Below are positions 24,424 through 31,803 of a DNA stretch of 64,000 bases, one piece after another. A program made the position numbers and the translations under genes. Origin of the DNA: Butyricimonas sp. Marseille-P3923 (GTDB lineage: Bacteria > Bacteroidota > Bacteroidia > Bacteroidales > Marinifilaceae); the NCBI RefSeq assembly GCF_900184685.1, contig NZ_FXXL01000007.1, positions 2,232,001-2,296,000 of the forward strand, in the 5' to 3' direction. The notes beneath the pieces were generated by a model. That model did no database searches, had not been told where the DNA came from, and worked only from the letters and a program-made list of their open reading frames with translations. The first letter of the stretch is position 1, and each line of letters begins with the position of its first letter.

Positions 24424-24993
24424 TTATTGAGCGTTTTGTGCAGCCCTTGCAGCTCTTGTCAACTTCACTTGAGCCACAACCACACTCTTCGCGTTCACGA
24501 TATCGATACCTTCGATGTTAATATCCTGAACCTTGATAGATTTACCAACACCCAAAGAAGTCACGTCAAGCGTAATTTCATCCGGCATATCCTTCGGAAG
24601 AGCTTTCACCTTCAATTTACGGGTAATCAATACCAACTTACCTCCGGCTTGAACTCCGGCAGCGTGTCCCGTGGTCTTAACAGGTACTTCAATCACCACC
24701 GGTTTATCCTCAAACGTCTGGTAAAAATCAATATGTAACACTTTATCCGTCACCGGGTGAAATTGGATATCTCTCATCACGGCGTCATAGGTTTTACCCT
24801 CAAGAACGAGCTTTACCAAATACACGTTAGGAGTATAGAGAAGTTTCTTTAAATCCCGGTCTCTTACAGCGAAATGAACGTTAGCCTCACCACCGTAAAG
24901 AACACACGGAACTTTTTCTTCGTTTCTTACTGCTTTAGTAGCTTTCTTACCTAAATCGTTTCTTACTTCTCCTTTTAATTCAAATACTTGCAT
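24424..24993 (-). CDS. rplY: 50S ribosomal protein L25/general stress protein CTC
   Basis: A 189-residue long-form L25 (Ctc): an N-terminal 5S rRNA-binding domain (MQVFELKGEVRNDLGKKATKAVRNEEKVPCVLYGGE) and a C-terminal beta domain ending in an Ala-rich tail (LTRAARAAQNAQ). It binds 5S rRNA in the large subunit. The gene is first in the set rplY, pth, S4 protein. Its promoter is well defined: TTTG 25132-25135, a 20-base spacer and TACCTTTG 25104-25111 on the minus strand, giving a leader of about 105 bases. Confidence 0.95.
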   Translation of the reverse strand: MQVFELKGEVRNDLGKKATKAVRNEEKVPCVLYGGEANVHFAVRDRDLKKLLYTPNVYLVKLVLEGKTYDAVMRDIQFHPVTDKVLHIDFYQTFEDKPVVIEVPVKTTGHAAGVQAGGKLVLITRKLKVKALPKDMPDEITLDVTSLGVGKSIKVQDINIEGIDIVNAKSVVVAQVKLTRAARAAQNAQ

Positions 24994-25103
24994 ATCATTT
25001 AAATTGTTGTGCTACTCAAACACGGATTGTTGCCCCGGGGTTCTAAGCCATATCCGCGTTCCCATCACACGTTTAAAATTTCCCCCGTACTTTAAATGCG
25101 CCG

Positions 25104-25135
25104 CAAAGGTATAAATTATTTCTCGAAACCACAAA
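25104..25135 (-). promoter_or_regulatory. Promoter of rplY
   Basis: Minus strand TTTG at 25132-25135, 20-base spacer, TACCTTTG at 25104-25111; close to the Bacteroidetes consensus TTTG-N19-TAnnTTTG. Confidence 0.7.
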
Positions 25136-25138
25136 TCA

Positions 25139-25156
25139 GGGCGAACGCGTTCGCCC
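25139..25156. repeat. 18-bp perfect GC-rich palindrome
   Basis: GGGCGAACGCGTTCGCCC, perfectly self-complementary, in an AT-rich spacer directly before element C2 and next to the rplY -33 box. Could be an operator or the foot of a cruciform. Confidence 0.75.
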
Positions 25157-25157
25157 G

Positions 25158-25295
25158 GTTTATAAAGTTCATAAGGTTTATGGACCCTAGCGGGCACTCT
25201 GTCCATGGCAGCAAAGCTGCCGGTAAACCTTGTCCGAAGGACGCCCGTTACTTTATAAACCTTATAAACCTTATGAACCTTATGAACTTTATAAA
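25158..25295. repeat. Inverted-repeat element C2 (9-bp units) with nested hairpins
   Basis: Outer arms TTTATAAAGTTCATAAGG (from 25159) and its reverse complement within the unit array at 25252-25295 (TATAAACCT, TATGAACCT). Inside are CGGGC/GCCCG, the hairpin GGCAGC-AAA-GCTGCC (25207-25221) and the hairpin GTCC-GAA-GGAC (25232-25242). The 423-base gap 24994-25416 holds this element, the palindrome at 25139 and two divergent promoters; no coding region is seen. Confidence 0.75.
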
Positions 25296-25378
25296 CTATT
25301 CCATTTTACAATGGGTATAAATAAGGGCAAATAAATCTTATTAACCCCGAAAAATTTTTTTGTTTCAATTATAGGTTT

Positions 25379-25386
25379 TACTTTTG
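25379..25386 (+). promoter_or_regulatory. -7 box of ferredoxin gene
   Basis: TACTTTTG, 30 bases before ATG 25417. A TTTG at 25359-25362 lies 16 bases upstream, slightly closer than the usual 19. Confidence 0.55.
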
Positions 25387-25416
25387 CGCCATTATTAACA
25401 ACAAAATTTTTTAGAA

Positions 25417-25587
25417 ATGGCTTACGTTATATCTGATGATTGTATTTCTTGTGGAGCATGTGAATCAGAATGCCCGGTAGGAGCAATCTCTATGGGTGAT
25501 GACCACTACCAAATCAATGCTGATACTTGTATCTCATGCGGGGCTTGCGCTGGTGTTTGTCCTGTAGGAGCTCCGAAAGAAGCTTAA
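25417..25587 (+). CDS. 2[4Fe-4S] ferredoxin, 56 residues
   Basis: A short gene giving a 56-residue clostridial-type ferredoxin. Two cluster motifs are complete: CISCGACESECP (with the fourth Cys four residues after the CxxCxxC set) and CISCGACAGVCP, each CxxCxxCxxxCP. It begins MAYVISDD, as is usual. It is a soluble low-potential electron carrier for enzymes such as pyruvate:ferredoxin oxidoreductase or hydrogenase in an anaerobe. It is a single-gene unit with its own -7 box and a strong terminator at 25609-25644. Confidence 0.97.
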   Translation: MAYVISDDCISCGACESECPVGAISMGDDHYQINADTCISCGACAGVCPVGAPKEA

Positions 25588-25608
25588 TCATCATAAAAAA
25601 GGAACATC

Positions 25609-25644
25609 AATGGCTGTGTCGGAATCGATGCAGCCATTTTTTTT
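25609..25644 (+). terminator. Intrinsic terminator after ferredoxin gene
   Basis: Stem ATGGCTG (25610-25616) with CAGCCAT (25631-25637), followed by an uninterrupted T run to 25644. Confidence 0.85.
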
Positions 25645-25670
25645 GTATCATAACCTAAAGAGAACCCACA

Positions 25671-25806
25671 GTATTCCTAAGGTTTTACCACCTCTTGCCC
25701 CTTACCCCACCCTTGCATCCCTCTCGCACCATCGCCGCCCAAGGGTGATGCAACAATCACGCAAGAGGCCTGCAAGCCGGATAAGATAGTATAACCCTAG
25801 GAATAC
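25671..25806. repeat. 136-bp nested hairpin element
   Basis: Three pairs of arms nest: GTATTCCTAAGGTTTTA (25671-25687) with TATAACCCTAGGAATAC (25790-25806), 15 of 17 paired; CCTCTTGC (25691-25698) with GCAAGAGG (25761-25768); TTGCATC (25713-25719) with GATGCAA (25747-25753). It lies between the ferredoxin terminator and the end of the cyclo-ligase gene and holds no open frame of note. Either a palindromic mobile remnant or a structured RNA. Confidence 0.6.
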
Positions 25807-25850
25807 CAGAGGTTAATGGTAATAGAACACATAAATAGTGAAATATTCTT

Positions 25851-26384
25851 TTACCCGTGTACAACCAAGTCCATGCGCACGTCCAACTCATCGACAGGCA
25901 CTTCCTCCACGAACTGGAAATCGAAACAAATGCCGACCTTCTTTGCCGCGCGGGTTTCTTTCAATATCTTGTCATAGTATCCTCGTCCCCGTCCCAAACG
26001 GTTCCCTTGACGGTCAAAAGCGACACCCGGCACGACAATCATATCAATGGAATCGTAATCCGTGTACAATTCTCCCACGGGTTCCAGTATCCCGAAGGAC
26101 TCTCCCGCTTTCAAAGATTCCATACCCTCGAATACCCGCAATTCAAGCACATCCCCTTTCACGCAAGGAAGCAAAATTCTTTTCTCGCCCGCCCATTTGA
26201 CCACGTAATCATGGGTGAACACCTCGTCATCCATCGACCAATACGCCAAAAGGGTACGAGCCTCCTTGAAAAAAACATTTTGTTCCAGTTCATCCCAAAT
26301 CGGACGGGACATCTCGACCTTCTGTTCCGGGGAATATTGATTTTTTAAAACCTTTATCTGCTTACGCAACTCTTTTTTATCCAT
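25851..26384 (-). CDS. 5-Formyltetrahydrofolate cyclo-ligase
   Basis: A 177-residue enzyme that converts 5-formyl-THF to methenyl-THF with ATP. Seen: MDKKELRKQIKVLKNQYSPEQ at the N-terminus, LLPCVKGDVLELRVF, and the family block MIVVPGVAFDRQGNRLGRGRGYYDKIL. The start was set at ATG 26384; three extra codons of the longer frame are not needed. It is transcribed away from nadE. Together with folA and thyA it serves one-carbon metabolism, though it is 6 kb from them. Confidence 0.93.
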   Translation of the reverse strand: MDKKELRKQIKVLKNQYSPEQKVEMSRPIWDELEQNVFFKEARTLLAYWSMDDEVFTHDYVVKWAGEKRILLPCVKGDVLELRVFEGMESLKAGESFGILEPVGELYTDYDSIDMIVVPGVAFDRQGNRLGRGRGYYDKILKETRAAKKVGICFDFQFVEEVPVDELDVRMDLVVHG

Positions 26385-26433
26385 TATCAACAAACTTCAT
26401 GAATAACTTATTTATTATCTTGTGCAAAATTCG

Positions 26434-26441
26434 TACTTTTG
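26434..26441 (+). promoter_or_regulatory. -7 box of nadE
   Basis: TACTTTTG, 85 bases before ATG 26526, in the gap to the divergent cyclo-ligase gene. No -33 TTTG at the right distance. Confidence 0.45.
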
Positions 26442-26525
26442 TGACAAATAACAAAGTGAGCTGCCAAAGAGTTATCATTTTAATTTATCAACCATCCCCG
26501 CAAGGGATATAACGTGCAGGATACA

Positions 26526-28106
26526 ATGAAAATAGCAATACCTCAAATAAACTATCATATCGGCGACATCTCCAAAAACAGGGACCTTATCATTGCCGCC
26601 ATACAAAAAGCAAAATCAAAAAAAGCAGACCTGGTCGTGTTTCCCGAACACGCGATATGCGGTGCATACCCGCAAGACCTGTTCGAGAAAGAATATTTCG
26701 TGAATGAATGTCGCATCAGTATCGAAAAAATTGCCGGACAATGTACAAATATCGCCGCTCTCGTGGGTTGCCCCAATCTCGACTTGGAAGACGGGGTTCT
26801 TTACAACGCCATGTTCTTCATGTATGACCGTGAAGTGCGGGGCGGAGTCAACAAAACCGTGCTAAGCGACTACGATATTTTTGACGAGAGCCGCTATTTT
26901 ATCGCGGACGAATCGAATTCTCCCTTGCGGTACATGAATCAAAACATCCGTGTCCTTTTCGATGAATATGAATCAAACGTTATCGAAAAGACCGACACGC
27001 TAATCATTCACGTGGGCCCCACACCGTTCACCACGGAAAGTTACGCTTATCGCAAAGAAGTATTCTCTTCCATCGCCCGGGAACACAAATGTCCCGTGAT
27101 AGCGTTAAATCACACGGGAGCCAACAGCTCTATCATATTCGACGGAAACACTCTTGTTTTCAACAAGAAAGGAGTACTTGTAGCCAAAGGAACCGCCTTT
27201 GATGAAGATTTCATACTCATCGACACCAACGCTTTGGAAAACCTCGCCCCGGTAAAAGAGGCTGCACGGGATTCTATCGCGCTGATTCACGACGCTCTCG
27301 TGGCGGGCATCAAGGATTTCTTCCGAAAGAACGGGTTCAGCAAAGCCGTCTTAGGTCTTTCCGGCGGAATTGATTCCGCACTCGTTGCCGCATTAGCCGT
27401 CGAGGCACTCGGGAAAGAAAACGTGTTAGGCATACTGATGCCTTCCCGCTTCTCGACCGACCATTCCGTGAAGGATGCCGTCGATTTGGCAAGGAATCTG
27501 GGAATAGCACATGAAACTCTCGCGATAAAAGAGATATACGACACGTTCCTTTCCACCTTGCAACCCGTCTTTAAAGACGCACCGTTCAACGTGGCGGAAG
27601 AAAACCTGCAAGCCCGTATCCGGGGAACACTCGTGATGGCAATCTCCAATAAATTCGGGCATATTTTGCTCAACACCTCAAATAAAAGCGAGGCTGCTGT
27701 CGGCTACGGCACCCTATACGGGGACATGTGCGGTTCTCTTTCCGTGTTAGGCGACGTGTATAAAACCGACGTGTACAAACTATCCCGGTATATCAACCGG
27801 GAACGGGAACTCATACCCGAAAACACCATCACGAAAGCCCCCTCGGCGGAACTCCGTCCCGAGCAAAAAGACCAAGACTCGCTCCCCGAGTACGATATTC
27901 TGGACGCAATTCTAAAGTTATACATCGAAGACAATCAATCCAAGCAAGATATCATCAAACAAGGATTCGCACCCGCACTCGTGGAGAAGACTCTTACGCT
28001 GGTAAATCGCAACGAATACAAGCGGGCGCAGTGTCCCCCGATTCTCAAGGTAAGCAAGAAATCCTTCGGAAGCGGGCGTCGGATGCCACTCACCGCTAAA
28101 TTGTAA
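26526..28106 (+). CDS. nadE: Glutamine-dependent NAD+ synthetase
   Basis: A 526-residue two-domain enzyme. The N-terminal nitrilase-like glutaminase domain (about 1-250) shows Glu in VVFPEHAICG, a Lys in VNKTVLSDYDIFDESRYF and, in place of the usual nucleophile context, VIALNHTGANSSIIFDGNT; the C-terminal synthetase domain has the ATP pyrophosphatase loop LGLSGGIDSALVAALAVEALG. It makes NAD from deamido-NAD with ammonia from glutamine. The nitrilase Cys region is less clear than in characterised NadE, so the glutaminase activity should be treated with care. ATG 26526 is preferred to GTG 26514. The Crp/Fnr gene follows 21 bases downstream. Confidence 0.92.
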   Translation: MKIAIPQINYHIGDISKNRDLIIAAIQKAKSKKADLVVFPEHAICGAYPQDLFEKEYFVNECRISIEKIAGQCTNIAALVGCPNLDLEDGVLYNAMFFMYDREVRGGVNKTVLSDYDIFDESRYFIADESNSPLRYMNQNIRVLFDEYESNVIEKTDTLIIHVGPTPFTTESYAYRKEVFSSIAREHKCPVIALNHTGANSSIIFDGNTLVFNKKGVLVAKGTAFDEDFILIDTNALENLAPVKEAARDSIALIHDALVAGIKDFFRKNGFSKAVLGLSGGIDSALVAALAVEALGKENVLGILMPSRFSTDHSVKDAVDLARNLGIAHETLAIKEIYDTFLSTLQPVFKDAPFNVAEENLQARIRGTLVMAISNKFGHILLNTSNKSEAAVGYGTLYGDMCGSLSVLGDVYKTDVYKLSRYINRERELIPENTITKAPSAELRPEQKDQDSLPEYDILDAILKLYIEDNQSKQDIIKQGFAPALVEKTLTLVNRNEYKRAQCPPILKVSKKSFGSGRRMPLTAKL

Positions 28107-28127
28107 ACGACCGACAAAGAACAAGCC

Positions 28128-28847
28128 ATGAGAACGATTAAAGACAAAGAACTACATAAAAAATATTGCAACATTTGCATTGACAGTCCCAACTCACTTT
28201 TTGCCAATCTTGACGAAAGCAGCAAAAGTATCATTCGCCAGACCACCATTTGCAAAATGTACCGGAAAGGCGACCTGATATACGAGGAAGGCAATAAACC
28301 TTTCGGGTTACTTTGTCTTATCACCGGGAAAGCCAAGATTATGAAAAAAGGAATTGCCGGCAGGGAACAAATCGTTCGCATGGCAAAGCCCGTGGGTTTC
28401 ATCGGCTATCGGGCTTTCTTCGCCGAGGAAAACCATATCGCCTCGGCTGAAGCCCTTGAAGATTCTATCGTCTGTATCATGAAAACCGAACTGGTATTCG
28501 GTATCGTGCGCAGCAACTCGGATGTTGCCATGAACGTTATCCGGGCACTTGCCACGGACTTGGGATTCTCCAACCGTCGCACGGTAACCCTCACCCAAAA
28601 GCACATCCGCGGACGTCTGGCAGAAGCTCTGCTCGTGCTGAAAGATACTTACGGGTTCGAGGATGACAACAGCACGTTGAAAATCTGCCTCTCGCGGGAA
28701 GATATCGCCAACTTGTCGAACATGACCACCTCCAATGCCATCCGCACGCTATCCAACTTTGCCTCGGAAGGTATCGTGGAACTCTCCGGCAAGCAAATCA
28801 AAATCACAAACTTGGACGCCCTAGAGAAAGTGAGCGAGATGGGATAA
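28128..28847 (+). CDS. Crp/Fnr family transcription regulator
   Basis: A 239-residue regulator with an N-terminal cyclic-nucleotide-binding-like beta-roll (YRKGDLIYEEGNKPFGLLCLITGKAKIMKKGIAGREQIVRM), a dimerisation helix, and a C-terminal winged helix (LSREDIANLSNMTTSNAIRTLSNFASEGIVELSGKQIKITN). Two Cys near the N-terminus (KYCNICIDS) could in principle bind a cluster, but a full Fnr set of four is not evident. It follows nadE by 21 bases and is probably co-transcribed with it. Its last 27 bases overlap the 3' end of recX on the other strand. Target genes are unknown. Confidence 0.9.
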   Translation: MRTIKDKELHKKYCNICIDSPNSLFANLDESSKSIIRQTTICKMYRKGDLIYEEGNKPFGLLCLITGKAKIMKKGIAGREQIVRMAKPVGFIGYRAFFAEENHIASAEALEDSIVCIMKTELVFGIVRSNSDVAMNVIRALATDLGFSNRRTVTLTQKHIRGRLAEALLVLKDTYGFEDDNSTLKICLSREDIANLSNMTTSNAIRTLSNFASEGIVELSGKQIKITNLDALEKVSEMG

Positions 28848-29282
28848 ACACCGGCTCACCGTTTCGTACTCGAAGCCCCGGCTCAGGGCAAAACGAATGA
28901 GTTTAGCTTTTCGCTTATAAGGGTCCTCGTCCTTTATACTCTTGTTCTTCTGACGCAACAACTCCATACAAGTGGCATCCGTATCTTCCTCCGGTAACGC
29001 GGCAAGCGCTTGCCCTATTACACTATCCGCAACCTGTTTCCGGCGCAGCATTTGCGCTATCTTCAATTTCCCCCAGCGATTAAAACGAAACTTATCCCGG
29101 GCATAGGCCTCGGCAAAACGGGCATCATCCAAAAATCTATTCTTCACCAGAAATGCCATAATCTCCGCGATATCTTTCTCCGGTAACTCCCAACGCCGCA
29201 ATTTAGCCAACACGTCGGCACTGCAATATTCTTTCTTACTGCATTGCCCCGCCACTATATTTAAAGCCTTCTTCGCATCCAC
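28821..29282 (-). CDS. recX: Regulatory protein RecX
   Basis: A 153-residue RecX, an all-helical modulator that binds RecA filaments and limits recombination. Seen: ALNIVAGQCSKKEYCSADVLAKLRRWELPEKDIAEIMAFLVKNRFLDDARFAEAYARDKFRFNRWGKLKIAQMLRRKQV, the three-helix repeats of the family. The start codon is GTG (29282). It lies 46 bases after prmC, with a family B repeat between, and its 3' end overlaps the Crp/Fnr gene by 27 bases in convergent orientation. Confidence 0.9.
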   Translation of the reverse strand: MDAKKALNIVAGQCSKKEYCSADVLAKLRRWELPEKDIAEIMAFLVKNRFLDDARFAEAYARDKFRFNRWGKLKIAQMLRRKQVADSVIGQALAALPEEDTDATCMELLRQKNKSIKDEDPYKRKAKLIRFALSRGFEYETVSRCLSHLAHFL

Positions 29283-29289
29283 TTAATCA

Positions 29290-29323
29290 AATTTAAAATC
29301 TAAAATCAAGAAATCGTAAATCA
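29290..29323. repeat. Family B repeat between prmC and recX
   Basis: Plus-strand AAATC units with spacing of seven bases fill the gap between the prmC stop (29329-29331) and the recX GTG (29282). Confidence 0.65.
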
Positions 29324-29328
29324 TTGAA

Positions 29329-30183
29329 TCACTTCGTCCATCTCGCTTTCACCATCCTGTCCTTGTCATGAATATCTTTCCGCAACTCCACTTCACGGTA
29401 TCCCATACCCGAGAGTAAATCAACCATCTCTTTGCCGAAAGCCTCATTAATCTCGAAAAACAGGAGTCCCCCCGCTTTCAAACGCGAACACCCGAATTCC
29501 GCTATCACCCGATAAAATAGCAACGGGTCCTCATCCGCCACGAAAAGCGCCCGATGCGGCTCATATCCCAACACCCGCTCGTGCATCAAAGTTTTCTCCG
29601 AAACCCGCACGTAAGGGGGATTGCTCACGATGGCGTCAAAATCCGACCAATCCCACATTTCATGCCGCAAAATATCCCTTTCATAGAAATGCACCTCTAC
29701 CCCGTTTGCCCGGGCATTCTCTCCCGCCTGACGAATTGCTTCCGCAGAAATATCCACTCCATGCAATTCCAAACCCCGCAGCATTTTACCCAAAGTTATA
29801 ATAATACACCCGCTTCCCGTGCCCACGTCGAGTACTCGCGATCCCTCGGGCAAACCGCTTTCAGCAACCCACATCACCAACTCCTCCGTTTCCGGACGCG
29901 GAATCAATGTTTCGTTATTCAACCGGATATCAACACCCAGAAACTCGGTTTCACCCAACACGTACTGCACCGGTTTGTTCGTTTTCAACTCCTCCACCAT
30001 CGCCACAAAATTATCTACAAACCTTTTTTCCAATAATTCGTGTTTATTAAGATGTATTTCTATATTTGTACAATGCAATATTTTACACAAAAGATACGAG
30101 CACAAGTATTTTATTTCGCGTTCGTTGTATGTATCTTTTAATGCTGTTAATGCGTATTGCTGTAAATTAAATATTGTGTTCAT
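29329..30183 (-). CDS. prmC: Peptide chain release factor N5-glutamine methyltransferase
   Basis: A 284-residue methyltransferase that modifies the GGQ glutamine of release factors. The N-terminal helical domain holds PVQYVLGETEFLGVDIRLNNETLIPRPETEELV; the SAM domain has VLDVGTGSGCIIITLG and the substrate motif AIVSNPPYVR. Length is normal. A -7 box TATCTTTG lies at 30189-30196 on the minus strand, so the transcript should begin within a few bases of the ATG. It is followed by recX and stands divergently to cls. Confidence 0.94.
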   Translation of the reverse strand: MNTIFNLQQYALTALKDTYNEREIKYLCSYLLCKILHCTNIEIHLNKHELLEKRFVDNFVAMVEELKTNKPVQYVLGETEFLGVDIRLNNETLIPRPETEELVMWVAESGLPEGSRVLDVGTGSGCIIITLGKMLRGLELHGVDISAEAIRQAGENARANGVEVHFYERDILRHEMWDWSDFDAIVSNPPYVRVSEKTLMHERVLGYEPHRALFVADEDPLLFYRVIAEFGCSRLKAGGLLFFEINEAFGKEMVDLLSGMGYREVELRKDIHDKDRMVKARWTK

Positions 30184-30188
30184 GCAAA

Positions 30189-30196
30189 CAAAGATA
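30189..30196 (-). promoter_or_regulatory. -7 box of prmC giving an almost leaderless transcript
   Basis: TATCTTTG on the minus strand ends 6 bases before ATG 30183; the expected start site falls about two or three bases before the ATG. Confidence 0.55.
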
Positions 30197-30201
30197 CGGT
30201 T

Positions 30202-30233
30202 TAATTGAAAATTGAATATTTAAAATTGAAAAT
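30202..30233. repeat. Family A repeat between prmC and cls
   Basis: AATTGAAA, AATTGAAT, AATTGAAA units on the plus strand up to four bases before the TTG start of cls; relative to cls the repeat is in the opposite orientation to that of thyA and murF-alr. Confidence 0.7.
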
Positions 30234-30236
30234 AAT

Positions 30237-31694
30237 TTGGGAAATTGGGCAAACATAGTGATTAATTTGGGCATCGTGCTATACGCATTCGCGATACTGG
30301 CGATAATTTACACGATTATACTGGAAAACAGGAATCCGGTACGCACCTTGGCGTGGATACTCGTGCTCGTGCTTGCGCCCGGACTCGGATTACTTTTCTA
30401 TATCTATTTCGGCATGAACTATCGCAAGGTCAAGATGTTCTCCCGGAAAGGATTAGGCGACTTCAAGTGGTTGCAGTACATGAGCGAAGACCAGAAACAA
30501 CGCATCCAGAAAGCCGAACTACTAAAAAAGGCCGACATGGAAGCCGTGAAGCCCTTGATGACCTTGCTCCTCAATAACAGCAAAGCACTTCTCTCCCGCA
30601 ACAACACGGCAGAGATTCTGAACAACGGGGAAGAAACTTTCGGTTCTATTTTCAAAGCCATAGCCAAAGCTAAAAAATACATCCACCTTGAATATTATAT
30701 CATCGAGAAAGGAGAGCTCGGCGACAAATTGAAGAGCCTCTTAATCCAAAAAGCGAAAGAAGGCGTCGAGGTCAGAGTGATTTTCGACGACGTGGGTTCA
30801 TGGCAATTACCCAAAAGCTATATCCGTGAAATGCGGGAAGCGGGCATACAGATTTACCCGTTCCTCCCCGTGCGTTTTCCCTTGTTCACCAACAAGGTCA
30901 ACTACCGCAATCACCGCAAAATCATCGTCATTGACGGTGACACCGGATTCATCGGCGGTCTGAACTTCGCGGACCGTTACCGACACGGGTTGCCCGGCAT
31001 CGGTATCTGGCGCGACACCCACCTGAAAGTCAAGGGAGAAGTCGTTACCTCACTTCAAGTCGTGTTCCTTTTCGACTGGTATTTCGTGCGGCAGGAACTT
31101 CTACTGAACAAGGCGGAATACCTCCCGAACAAAAAGGCGGACGGCAACGTGGTGATTCAAACCGTGGCTTCCGGACCCGACAGCGACTGGACTTCCATCC
31201 AACAGGCTTACTTCACGCTTATCAACATGGCGAAAAAATACGTTTTTATCTCCACGCCTTATTTCATGCCGGGGGAAACTACCATCAACTCGCTGAAAAC
31301 TGCCGCCATGAGTGGAGTAGATGTCCGTATCATGATACCGTATAAATCGGATTCCCTACTGACCTACTGGTGCACCCGTTCCTATATCGAAGAACTGTTG
31401 GAAGCCGGGGTCCGGGTATTCCAGTATCGCAAAGGATTCAACCATAGCAAAGTAATCGTCATGGACGGGCTCGTGTCTTCCGTCGGTACCGCCAACATGG
31501 ACATCCGCAGCTTCGAGCAAAACTTCGAGGTCAACCTCATCCTCTACGACCGCAATGTCAGCCGCCAACTCGGGTCCGACTTCCTCAACGACTTGAAAGG
31601 AAGCCACGAAGTCAGCCTCCATCAATGGAAATTCCGTCCGAAAAGAGATAAAATCCGCGAATCCCTCGCCCGTCTTTTCGCCCCATTACTCTAA
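30237..31694 (+). CDS. cls: Cardiolipin synthase
   Basis: A 485-residue phospholipase D-type cardiolipin synthase. Two N-terminal membrane segments (about residues 5-28 and 36-58) precede two PLD domains with HxKxxxxD sites HRKIIVIDGDTGFIGG and HSKVIVMDGLVSSVGT. It joins two phosphatidylglycerol molecules into cardiolipin. No ATG is available before the first membrane segment: the frame is open from TTG 30237 and closed upstream by TGA at 30213, so TTG (or GTG 30258) must serve as start. An AATTGAAA repeat abuts the start. Confidence 0.93.
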   Translation: MGNWANIVINLGIVLYAFAILAIIYTIILENRNPVRTLAWILVLVLAPGLGLLFYIYFGMNYRKVKMFSRKGLGDFKWLQYMSEDQKQRIQKAELLKKADMEAVKPLMTLLLNNSKALLSRNNTAEILNNGEETFGSIFKAIAKAKKYIHLEYYIIEKGELGDKLKSLLIQKAKEGVEVRVIFDDVGSWQLPKSYIREMREAGIQIYPFLPVRFPLFTNKVNYRNHRKIIVIDGDTGFIGGLNFADRYRHGLPGIGIWRDTHLKVKGEVVTSLQVVFLFDWYFVRQELLLNKAEYLPNKKADGNVVIQTVASGPDSDWTSIQQAYFTLINMAKKYVFISTPYFMPGETTINSLKTAAMSGVDVRIMIPYKSDSLLTYWCTRSYIEELLEAGVRVFQYRKGFNHSKVIVMDGLVSSVGTANMDIRSFEQNFEVNLILYDRNVSRQLGSDFLNDLKGSHEVSLHQWKFRPKRDKIRESLARLFAPLL

Positions 31695-31742
31695 TTGAAG
31701 CCCATTCATGCGCCTACACGCACGCTATAAATTTTCCCCTAT

Positions 31743-31769
31743 AAAATCTGAAATCTAAAATCTAAAATA
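31743..31769 (+). repeat. Family B repeat upstream of the murF-alr promoter
   Basis: AAATCTG, AAATCTA, AAATCTA, AAAT: the same unit order as upstream of thyA (19815-19848), immediately before the -7 box. Confidence 0.8.
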
Positions 31770-31771
31770 AG

Positions 31772-31779
31772 TAGCTTTG
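31772..31779 (+). promoter_or_regulatory. -7 box of murF-alr
   Basis: TAGCTTTG matches TAnnTTTG; the 24-base stretch to ATG 31804 ends in a family A repeat. Confidence 0.55.
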
Positions 31780-31787
31780 TTGGCGTA

Positions 31788-31803
31788 TTTTCAATTTTCA
31801 ATT
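31788..31803 (+). repeat. Family A repeat in murF-alr leader
   Basis: TTTTCAATTTTCAATT directly joined to ATG 31804; identical 16-mer at 2390-2405. Confidence 0.85.

Noticed and set aside
25012-25206. 64-codon open frame on the minus strand before rplY
   Set aside because: It runs through the rplY promoter, the 18-bp palindrome and part of C2; the protein has no recognisable features.
26526-28106. nadE glutaminase domain as degraded
   Set aside because: The nucleophile region is less clear than usual by eye, but the frame is intact and the synthetase domain complete; not enough to call it defective.
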